From a virus, in the IMG/VR virus record IMGVR_UViG_3300028731_000007, positions 1 to 64,000 of that record: a stretch of 64,000 nucleotides of DNA, one strand, 5' to 3'. The position numbers were made by a program, and so were the translations under genes. Below the pieces are notes generated by a model. That model was not told the origin of the DNA and searched no databases. It saw nothing but the letters and a program-made list of their open reading frames with translations. This document shows, piece after piece, positions 7,137 through 14,542 of this stretch. Numbering within the stretch: position 1 is the stretch's first letter; each line of letters starts with the position of its first letter.

Positions 7137-9809
7137 TCAAGCCTCGATGTTCAGACCAATTACAAATACCATATAGGTCGAACTAGTCGTGTCGTAACGG
7201 ACGGCCACCAAATCAACACCCGACGCGGTGAAAGTAGGTGCTGTTCCTCCATTTGCGAACTGAGTACCCGACGGCCAACTGATGGTCGACGAACCCCCGT
7301 TAGTTATCCGCAAGCAGATGATCTGTGATAGACCGGCAGCCAGCGTATTAGTGAAGGCAAAAGTCAAAGCCCCAGTCACAGTCAACGTCCATTCGGTAGC
7401 GGATACTAAGTTCAACGTCTGTGTACCCGACACTGAACCTAGAGCAACCACAGTGTAGCTGGAGGCCACCGTCTCTACACGTCCCGTAAACTGTGGGCTA
7501 GCAATTGGCGCACCGCCTACACCAGTCACGTCAGAAAGTTGCAACGTAACGGCACCTGTACGAGTATTGAAGCTTGTAACAGAAGCTGAACTAAGTTCAT
7601 TCAGAACAAACGCGCAGGTTGCTAATTGGGTGCTATTGGTTCCATTTGCTGCGGTTGGTGCCTGTGGAATTCCCGTGAATGTTGGGCTAATTAAGTTAGC
7701 AGGCGTATAAGTCAGTGCACCAGTTACGTCCGTAAAACTTAGGTTCACCGCACCTGTTCTGGAATTAAAACTAGTTACACCAGCACCACTAACCGCAGCA
7801 GTAACAAAAGCCGTCGTTGCTACCTGAGTTGTGTTGGTACCCGACGTAGCTGTTGGCGCTGTTGGAACTCCGGTTAACGCCGGACTAGCTAGAAGTGCAC
7901 CGCCAGCGCCTGTGATATCTGAAGCTTCAAAAGTAATGGCCCCGGTTCTTGAGTTAAAACTTGTTACTCCAGCTGATGCAGCAATAGCGGAAGTAACAAA
8001 AGCTGTGGTCGCCAACTGAGTATTGTTGGTGCCCACCGTTGCCGTTGGTGCCGTAGGCGTACCTGTGAACGCTGGACTAGCAATGTTGGCCGGAGTGTAC
8101 GTTAGAGCCGTCGTTATATCTGAATTGGTTAGAGTTACTGCCCCTGTTCTCCCATTAAATGAAGTGACACCGGAACCGGCAATAGCAGAAGCAACAAAAG
8201 CAGTGGTTGCTAATTGATTCGTTGACGTGCCAGGCGTAGCCGTTGGAGCCGAAGGAACACCTGTAAATGTAGGGCTGGCTAGCAGTGCTCCACCTACACC
8301 AGAAATATCCGAGGCTAAAAAGGTGATAGCCCCTGTTCTTGAATTAAAAGAAGTAACAACACCTGAGGCTAATGTGGCCTCGACAAAAGCGGTTGTTGCT
8401 ATTTGTGTGGTCGAGGTACCCAGGCTTGCTGTCGGAGCTGTCGGTACACCAGTCAACGAAGGATTAGCCAACGGAGCATAACTGTTGGAAATAAATGCCG
8501 TCGTTGCTAGTTGCGTAGTGGACGTACCTGGACTAGCAGTTGGTGCCGTAGGAATCCCTGTAAATGCAGGACTAGCCAACAAGGCTCCACCAACACCCGT
8601 TAAATCGGAAACCAAGAAAGTCACTGCACCCGTTCTGGAATTGAAAGATGTGACTGTATTTAATCCCAATTCAGCTAGGACAAAGGCTGTGGTTGCGATC
8701 TGGGTATTGTTGGTGCCTAGACTTGCTGTAGGGGCCGCAGGAACGCCTGTAAATGTAGGGCTGGCTAACGGTGCGGGATTAAAACCCAAGGCCGTTGTGA
8801 CGTCTCCTGACGCTAATACTATGGCCCCCGTTCTTGAATTAAAAGAAGTCACTGGCGAACTGGAAGCCGCTACATTCAACAGACCGCCAGAAGTAATGGT
8901 CAAGGTGTCACCAATCTGGACAACACCTAATTGCGTGGTTGTCGCTATTTGGGGACTAGGTGCCACACTAGTTGCGGTTCTTTCAAAGACCGAGAACAGG
9001 TCTCCAACAATTGGAGGACTCATTAAAGGGTTGACGAAACCCAGAGTCACGAAATTTCCACTGATCACCGTTGTCTGAACATAGCGACAAATACTGTACA
9101 AGTTCCCGGTCACAAATTCCAGAATGACCTGACCTAGATACGAAGGGGTCATTGCTTCAACGTAGTCGGACAGGGCAATAGTCACCGACTGTGTGTCGAA
9201 CGAAGTGATGGTCGCCGTTGCTTGGTTAGCAAAATTGTAGGCATCGAAATTCCACAGGCCCGTCTGATTTGTGTAGGCTAGAAATGACGATTGATAATTC
9301 GTTATTCCGCTGATCACATAAGCATTAGGAGTTGCCTGGTTGCTCGGCGGTAAATAGTCAGGACTACCTAGAACAGCCATGCGGAACGCGTTATCGGACT
9401 CAGCGAATTGCAACCACATCGCGTAGTTTTGTCCCACCATCGATAGATAGCAGTCGATCCGGATAGAATTACCTGGCGGTGTAATTGCAGCTGCTAATTT
9501 GACTACCAATTCGTTACCAGCACCCAAAGCGAATAGTGTGCCGTCCTCAGTGAACAGTCCTACTTCACCGAAAGAGAAAGGTCCGAGTTCAGCATTCAGG
9601 AACAAAGAATAAACAACTATGTTGGCTGTGACCGGTGTTGGCAAACTCGGTGTCATTGAGAATACCAAGGATCCATGAATGTTGGTATCTGTTGCTTCAG
9701 GCACGTAATTAAAGGCAGATCCTAATTCGGCAGTAGTAATAGTGATAGGACCTGTATCCGCGTTTAGAAGAGCGGCACCCGCGTCCGTCAGTTGAAATAG
9801 AAAGCTCAT
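7137..9809 (-). CDS. Long tail-fibre protein (890 aa)
   Basis: Residues 1 to about 285 form a conserved attachment domain that is clearly homologous to the start of the 9831-11705 protein (both share GSAFNY, NIHGSL, LGSPDYLPPSN, SSFLAYTNQTGLWNFDAY, ISGNFVTLGFVNPLM). The shaft then has seven TSFN(S/G/T)RTGA repeat units with TTQxATTAFV spacers. The C-terminal domain (VSGTQTLNLVSATEW..., SSTISWPSGTQFANGG) is a type common at the ends of phage fibres. AAAAGGA precedes ATG 9809. It contains the second copy of the 167-bp perfect repeat. It probably attaches to the baseplate and carries a receptor-binding tip. Confidence 0.92.
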   Translation of the reverse strand: MSFLFQLTDAGAALLNADTGPITITTAELGSAFNYVPEATDTNIHGSLVFSMTPSLPTPVTANIVVYSLFLNAELGPFSFGEVGLFTEDGTLFALGAGNELVVKLAAAITPPGNSIRIDCYLSMVGQNYAMWLQFAESDNAFRMAVLGSPDYLPPSNQATPNAYVISGITNYQSSFLAYTNQTGLWNFDAYNFANQATATITSFDTQSVTIALSDYVEAMTPSYLGQVILEFVTGNLYSICRYVQTTVISGNFVTLGFVNPLMSPPIVGDLFSVFERTATSVAPSPQIATTTQLGVVQIGDTLTITSGGLLNVAASSSPVTSFNSRTGAIVLASGDVTTALGFNPAPLASPTFTGVPAAPTASLGTNNTQIATTAFVLAELGLNTVTSFNSRTGAVTFLVSDLTGVGGALLASPAFTGIPTAPTASPGTSTTQLATTAFISNSYAPLANPSLTGVPTAPTASLGTSTTQIATTAFVEATLASGVVTSFNSRTGAITFLASDISGVGGALLASPTFTGVPSAPTATPGTSTNQLATTAFVASAIAGSGVTSFNGRTGAVTLTNSDITTALTYTPANIASPAFTGTPTAPTATVGTNNTQLATTAFVTSAIAASAGVTSFNSRTGAITFEASDITGAGGALLASPALTGVPTAPTATSGTNTTQVATTAFVTAAVSGAGVTSFNSRTGAVNLSFTDVTGALTYTPANLISPTFTGIPQAPTAANGTNSTQLATCAFVLNELSSASVTSFNTRTGAVTLQLSDVTGVGGAPIASPQFTGRVETVASSYTVVALGSVSGTQTLNLVSATEWTLTVTGALTFAFTNTLAAGLSQIICLRITNGGSSTISWPSGTQFANGGTAPTFTASGVDLVAVRYDTTSSTYMVFVIGLNIEA
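7750..7916. repeat. 167-bp perfect direct repeat, copy 2
   Basis: Identical to 65-231 (offset 7685). It lies within the shaft repeats of the 890-aa fibre gene. Confidence 0.93.
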
Positions 9810-9830
9810 TGCCTATCCTTTTAATTTATT

Positions 9831-11705
9831 TTAATAGCCGATGACAATCCAGGTGCAGTCTACAACGGCGTGTGGCTCTATGGCCCCAGTAGTGCAGCTA
9901 TATGGCGCTGTATAGACACCGATCTGCACAAGCGGATTACCGGATGTATATGCTGATACCGAACAGGAGAAACCAGATACTCCAACGTCGGAGGCGACCC
10001 CACCCAAGTAAGCTGTTGTGAACGCTATAGGAAGCGTCTGCACCACGACGTTCACACCAGCCGCTATAGTTGTCACACCCCACTGAATGATGAATGATTT
10101 ACTGGAACCGCCTATCGGTATCTCGAAATACCCAGGATTACCAAACGAGCCGGTGAAGTCAGCCAAGGGCGCAAAGTTGCCGGAGATGGCAGCCAATGCA
10201 GCTGCGACAAAAGCAGTACTAGCAAGTTGAGTTGAATTTGTACCTGGATTTGCTGTTGGTGCTGACGGAACGCCCGTGAACGTAGGGCTGGCCAGTAGTG
10301 CTCCACCAGCACCCGTAATATCAGAACCAGTCAATGTCACAGCACCTGTGCGTGAATTAAAACTAGTCACAGCTCCACTAACACTCAAAACACCAGCGCC
10401 AGTCACAGCTAGTCCTGAACCAACAGAAACAATTCCGGGGACACTAGTTGTAGCAATCGGAGGTAGCGGAACGACAACATTCCCTGAACCATCAGCGGCC
10501 ACGCTGTTGACTTTTAATACAGGGCTAAAGCCAATATCTAATGTTCCGTCACCGGCAACCGTAATATGTCCATTCGATGAGGCCTTGACTCCACCCAACA
10601 CAGACGTTGTGGCTATGGGCAAAACATAAGTTCCGGGCGCACCAATCAAACTAGAATATAGACCCGTGGTTGCTACCGTAGCTAGACCCGGAATATCCGA
10701 GGCTACAAGTGCAACATTACCAACCTGACCGTTGACGGATATAACGGGGCACGAACTAGGGTTAATGTTTAACAGGCCCTGGCTAGTGACAATCAATGAA
10801 GTTCCGATCTGTACGGCCCCCAAGGAACTCGTGGTCGCAATCGGTAAATTAGGAATTGTGGTGGATAGTTGTTGACGTCCAAATACTGTAATTTGGTCAC
10901 CCACTATTGGATAAATCATGAGTGGATTCACGAAACCCAGAGTCACGAAGTTTCCACTAATAACAGCCGACGAAACATAACGACAAATACTATAGAGCGC
11001 ACCTGTCACGAATTCAAGAATGACCTCACCTAAATATTCCGGATTCATGCCCGATACATAGGAGGCCAAAGGAATTGTTACACTAAAAGCATCGAAAGAA
11101 GTGATAGCTGCTGATGCTTGATTAGCGTAGGCATAGGCATCGAAATTCCACAGTCCAGTTTGATTTGTGTATGCTAGAAACGAGGACTGTGAACTGGTGA
11201 CACCACTAATTATGTACGCATTGGGAGTAGCTTTATTGGACGGTGGCAAATAATCAGGACTACCAAGAACCGCCATCTGAAATTGATTATTTGACTCTCC
11301 TAGCTGTAGCCACATTTCGTAGTTCTGACCCACCATCGATAGATAACAATCAATGCGAATTGAATTCCCAGGAAATCCTACGGACTGTGCTAATTTATAA
11401 ATTAGAAGATTGGAAGCACCTAGTGCAAATAAGGTTCCATCACCAGTAAAGAATCCAACCTCACCAAAGTCAAATGGACCAACCTCGTAGTCCAAGTAAA
11501 TAGAATAGCGAACAACGTTTGCTGTTGCAGCTACGGGCAAGCTAGGGGTAGTCTCGAAAATTAGTGATCCATGAATGTTGGTATCCGAGGGCTGCGGAAT
11601 GTAGTTAAAGGCCGATCCCAGTTCACAATTGGTAAGTACAATAGGTCCAGTATTAGCATTTAGAAGCGCGGCACCTGCCGTTGTAAGCTGAAGAACAAAA
11701 CTCAT
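9831..11705 (-). CDS. Tail-fibre protein with gp53-like C-terminal domain (624 aa)
   Basis: The N-terminal ~285 residues are paralogous to the downstream 890-aa fibre. The middle contains PIATTSxLGxVxxG units and a single TSFNSRTGAV unit. The C-terminus (GYFEIPIGGSSKSFIIQWG, then VVVQTLPIAFTTAY) matches the compact receptor-binding fold found at the C-termini of many short fibres (gp53-like C-terminal family). GAGG precedes ATG 11705. Two fibres sharing one attachment domain suggest alternative fibres on the same baseplate socket, or proximal and distal versions. Confidence 0.92.
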   Translation of the reverse strand: MSFVLQLTTAGAALLNANTGPIVLTNCELGSAFNYIPQPSDTNIHGSLIFETTPSLPVAATANVVRYSIYLDYEVGPFDFGEVGFFTGDGTLFALGASNLLIYKLAQSVGFPGNSIRIDCYLSMVGQNYEMWLQLGESNNQFQMAVLGSPDYLPPSNKATPNAYIISGVTSSQSSFLAYTNQTGLWNFDAYAYANQASAAITSFDAFSVTIPLASYVSGMNPEYLGEVILEFVTGALYSICRYVSSAVISGNFVTLGFVNPLMIYPIVGDQITVFGRQQLSTTIPNLPIATTSSLGAVQIGTSLIVTSQGLLNINPSSCPVISVNGQVGNVALVASDIPGLATVATTGLYSSLIGAPGTYVLPIATTSVLGGVKASSNGHITVAGDGTLDIGFSPVLKVNSVAADGSGNVVVPLPPIATTSVPGIVSVGSGLAVTGAGVLSVSGAVTSFNSRTGAVTLTGSDITGAGGALLASPTFTGVPSAPTANPGTNSTQLASTAFVAAALAAISGNFAPLADFTGSFGNPGYFEIPIGGSSKSFIIQWGVTTIAAGVNVVVQTLPIAFTTAYLGGVASDVGVSGFSCSVSAYTSGNPLVQIGVYTAPYSCTTGAIEPHAVVDCTWIVIGY

Positions 11706-11776
11706 GATTTGGCCTCGGGTTGAAATTTAATATTGCTTATATCCGTAAAATTGCGCATTTTCCTCAAAGGCTTTTA

Positions 11777-12676
11777 ATGACCCGTATACGCCCCCTATCA
11801 TCACATTCAATTGGTTCTGACTTCGTTCAGGTCTACCGAGAGGCTATGGCTGAACAACTAGTAACCGACAAAAATACACCGCACAGGGTCTTGAACTTGC
11901 GTCCCTCACAAATGCCGTTCTGTCCTCTAAATTTCTTTATTCAGCATGCAGTTCGCGGCCTCTATAGAGACCTGGACATGAAGGGCACTTTCTATACGTC
12001 TGTAGGGACCACTGTTCATGAAGTACTTCAGAATTTTCTGTGCAGAAGCGGAAGACTACTAGCCGACTACTATTGTCGTGAATGTGATACCTGGCACCGC
12101 TTTTCATACGTCCATGAATGCTGTGAGTTTCCAACCGCGTACCATGAAGTCTCAATAAAGTGGGGAGGTGTGCAGGGGCACATCGATGCTGTCTACCAAG
12201 ATAGAAAAGGGAAACTTTGGGTATTAGATTTCAAAACAACATCAATTGACGGAGCTGAGGCCAAGAAAAAAGATCCAGGGGTAGCCTACAGAGAGCAGAT
12301 CGAGACTTACGCTGTATTGTTCGAACTTCAGTACGGCTTGCAAATCGAAGGAATCATGGATGCCTTTATTATTCGTGACAATCCAGAAAAAGATCCCGTG
12401 ATATGGGCACGTCCACTAACCGATGCACTAAGGTCCAAGGTAAAGACCCGGCTGAACAAATACAAACGTATGCACAGAGATGCGCTGGATGCAGAGACTG
12501 GCCCAGAAGTAGTAGCTTTGTTGAATTATGGACGTTGTGTTGATCCTTATTGCAAGGTCTGCAAGCTTAGCGATGCATCGTTGAGGACTCGTCTTAAGCA
12601 CGCGTATCGAATGGGTAAAGCCAATGGCAACGTGCCGATCCGGGCAATGGCTAACCGTGCATTGTCTAGTAAATAA
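11777..12676 (+). CDS. PD-(D/E)XK nuclease, Cas4/RecB-like, with putative Fe-S cysteines
   Basis: The protein has about 299 residues. RecB-family motifs are in order: SVGTTVHEVLQ (motif I His), VQGHIDAVY (Asp), KLWVLDFKTTS (D-x-K), and REQIETYAVLF (Q-x3-Y). A single Cys near the N-terminus (MPFCPLNFF) and a C-terminal CVDPYCKVC give the one-plus-three cysteine layout of iron-staple nucleases such as Cas4 and AddB, although the C-x4-C-x2-C spacing is the reverse of the common one. A second CxxC with His residues lies mid-protein (YYCRECDTWH...). I chose ATG 11777, with AAAGG 6 nt before it; the frame opens earlier only with TTG. It is likely involved in DNA end processing or recombination. Confidence 0.85.
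   Translation: MTRIRPLSSHSIGSDFVQVYREAMAEQLVTDKNTPHRVLNLRPSQMPFCPLNFFIQHAVRGLYRDLDMKGTFYTSVGTTVHEVLQNFLCRSGRLLADYYCRECDTWHRFSYVHECCEFPTAYHEVSIKWGGVQGHIDAVYQDRKGKLWVLDFKTTSIDGAEAKKKDPGVAYREQIETYAVLFELQYGLQIEGIMDAFIIRDNPEKDPVIWARPLTDALRSKVKTRLNKYKRMHRDALDAETGPEVVALLNYGRCVDPYCKVCKLSDASLRTRLKHAYRMGKANGNVPIRAMANRALSSK
12667..12675 (+). promoter_or_regulatory. TAGTAAATA promoter-like motif
   Basis: The nonamer overlaps the stop codon of the nuclease gene and lies 53 nt before the TTG start of the next small gene. This is farther than at the other sites, so the assignment is less certain. Confidence 0.35.
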
Positions 12677-12728
12677 AGAGTGAGTTAATGATTGACACGT
12701 ACACGTAAGATAGACTACGGAGAATGTC

Positions 12729-12917
12729 TTGGAACTACGCGAATTCATATTGCAGGAAAAGGAATTGCTAGACGGCTTTGCTTGGACCTACGCACAGCAC
12801 ATAAAGAAAGGAAAGGCCTTGACCAATATAAGGCCTGCAGAAGAATGGACCATATTATTAACCGAATATTTGGAGACCCGAAAAGATGGCAATCAAAGAC
12901 AAAGTGAAGCTGCCTGA
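12729..12917 (+). CDS. Small hypothetical protein, TTG start (62 aa)
   Basis: The reading MELREFILQEKELLDGFAWTY and onward is a plausible charged helical protein. The start is TTG 12729, with GGAGA 5 nt upstream and no in-frame ATG. An overlapping frame (12692-12907) is basic and low-complexity and has no Shine-Dalgarno, so I reject it. The end overlaps the next gene by 32 nt. Function unknown. Confidence 0.55.
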   Translation: MELREFILQEKELLDGFAWTYAQHIKKGKALTNIRPAEEWTILLTEYLETRKDGNQRQSEAA

Positions 12918-13134
12918 ACGTCAGCCTGAAAGCCTCACTGTAACAGTTTCAAGAACAGCTCAGATTCGGCAATTCGAACCTGTTCATGTGTCAGTGACTC
13001 AGGTCTATACCGTGGGCGACAGCATAAGTATTAGTTCATTGCGACGGACGGCCCTAGAGGCTATCGGCTCAGCAGTTGAGCAGGCAATTGACAAGGAGAT
13101 TGACCGATACTCAACGCACGTAAGAGACGATTAA
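12886..13134 (+). CDS. Small hypothetical phage protein (82 aa)
   Basis: Not recognised by function. The core LTVTVSRTAQIRQFEPVHVSV resembles small phage proteins of unknown role with a beta strand, an F/Y-E-x-V turn and a C-terminal helix (ISSLRRTALEAIGSAVEQAI). It lies in a tight plus-strand operon between the Cas4-like nuclease and the clamp loader. Confidence 0.65.
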   Translation: MAIKDKVKLPERQPESLTVTVSRTAQIRQFEPVHVSVTQVYTVGDSISISSLRRTALEAIGSAVEQAIDKEIDRYSTHVRDD

Positions 13135-13135
13135 C

Positions 13136-13375
13136 ATGGGTCGCTACGATACGGTGTACTTTAATTGCCCCGCGTGCTCGGACCTCAATTCTGAGCAAAC
13201 GAAAGTCGGAGCCTGCAAATTCGACGGTTATCCAATAACTGAAGTTCCAGCTGAAATTGCTAAATCCATTCTCAATGATTGGACCACCTGTTACTGCCAA
13301 CACTGTGGAACCCACATCGTGTTCGGTCACATAGACAATCAAATAATCCCATTAGTTTGTAGAGAGCACGCATGA
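13136..13375 (+). CDS. Small zinc-ribbon-like protein (79 aa)
   Basis: Two Cys pairs are visible, FNCPACSDL near residue 10 and CYCQHCGTH near residue 52, followed by IIPLVCREHA. The spacing fits a zinc ribbon. The stop overlaps the clamp-loader ATG by 4 nt (ATGA), implying translational coupling. It may be a small nucleic-acid-binding accessory factor. The specific function is unknown. Confidence 0.66.
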   Translation: MGRYDTVYFNCPACSDLNSEQTKVGACKFDGYPITEVPAEIAKSILNDWTTCYCQHCGTHIVFGHIDNQIIPLVCREHA

Positions 13376-14526
13376 CCACAAAAAAAGTAGAAGACGTAGA
13401 CTCCACAGATAATTCTAATAGACTGGCCCTCAAGTACAGGCCTCGCACGTTCGCACGAGTCCTAGGCCATGAGACGGTCGTGACCCGTCTTAGGGGCATG
13501 GTTGCCAAAGGCACACTGCCCTCTGTTATTGCATTCTTTGGGCCACCGTCAGCAGGCAAGACAACGCTAGCCCGTGTTCTAGCCGCAGAATTCAATGGAC
13601 GACCAGTCGAACAACAACCGTCGTTCAAAGAGTTAAATGCGGCAACTCAGCGTGGAATTGATGATGTACGTGATCTAGAAAAACTCTCCAAGTTTAGACC
13701 CATGGACTGCAAGCAACGATTCATCGTTATCGATGAGGCCCAGCAGTTCATGAGCAATGCTGTGGCAGCGCAGGGATTGCTCAAGCCTATGGAGGAACCG
13801 GGGAAAAGCACAACTTGGATTATTTGTTCCATGGAGCCTGATAAGTTTCAGGGTTCTAAAGTCGGGCGTGCAATCCTTAGTAGAGCTACACAATTTGTGC
13901 TTAATCCACCTACAGCCTCGGACATGCTGAAACAGGCATTACGCATAGCCAAGGGTGAGTCCATGGACTATGTATTGACTGAAGACCGATCTATTCTGAA
14001 GGCTATCGTAAAGGCTAGCAATCAAGAACTGCGAGTAGTCGCCAACTTAATGGCCGACCTTCAGAATTACTACGATGGACTGGGGGTCAAGCCTAAGTTT
14101 CTTTCAGCCGAGAATGTCTCTGACGTCTTGGCCTCAACCGAAAGCTCAGATGACGAAGTAGCGTTGAAGTTCATGGTTGCTTTGTATTCTCTAAACTATA
14201 AGAAACTACAGCGAGCACTTTTAGACGTTACAGATGGTTTTGGTTTCATAAAAAAGATTTGTTGGTTATCCTCATTTATTCTAAATACTGAAGTCCTGGA
14301 CGGTGTACGACATTCGAAAGTTTGGTCCTCACCCTTAAATAAGAAACTGCATGTTCAAGTAAAGGCCATGAACACGAGTTTTGATTTGATAGCCCAAGTG
14401 AATGCAAAGCTGATCCAGGTCCAGGGTCTGTCCATGCAATTCCAGGTCCAGGCCACCGAGCTTTTATCCTCCGAATTGTATGGGTTTATTAAGAGTGTTT
14501 GCTATCGTGATCGTGAAGTTAAATAA
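13372..14526 (+). CDS. Sliding-clamp loader AAA+ ATPase (gp44/RFC/DnaX-like)
   Basis: The protein has 384 residues. It would load the sliding clamp onto primer-template DNA using ATP. It opens with the family's LALKYRPRTFARVLGHE motif (residues 18-34), then has Walker A GPPSAGKT (57-64), Walker B FIVIDEAQ (117-124) and the SRA arginine-finger motif (170-172). The C-terminal ~150 residues would form the collar domain. Clamp-loader context is supported by the clamp gene at 18867. A recognisable small subunit (gp62) is absent, although the unknown gene at 16801 could fill that place. Confidence 0.9.
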   Translation: MTTKKVEDVDSTDNSNRLALKYRPRTFARVLGHETVVTRLRGMVAKGTLPSVIAFFGPPSAGKTTLARVLAAEFNGRPVEQQPSFKELNAATQRGIDDVRDLEKLSKFRPMDCKQRFIVIDEAQQFMSNAVAAQGLLKPMEEPGKSTTWIICSMEPDKFQGSKVGRAILSRATQFVLNPPTASDMLKQALRIAKGESMDYVLTEDRSILKAIVKASNQELRVVANLMADLQNYYDGLGVKPKFLSAENVSDVLASTESSDDEVALKFMVALYSLNYKKLQRALLDVTDGFGFIKKICWLSSFILNTEVLDGVRHSKVWSSPLNKKLHVQVKAMNTSFDLIAQVNAKLIQVQGLSMQFQVQATELLSSELYGFIKSVCYRDREVK

Positions 14527-14542
14527 CAGCAATAGGTAACAT

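Noticed and set aside
65-11705. Fibre repeats as a diversity-generating retroelement or CRISPR array
   Set aside because: No reverse transcriptase is encoded here. The identical block shows no adenine-specific changes, and the repeats are coding and in frame.
12692-12907. 71-codon plus-strand frame overlapping the small TTG gene
   Set aside because: It is basic, has no ribosome-binding site, and conflicts with the GGAGA-TTG frame at 12729.
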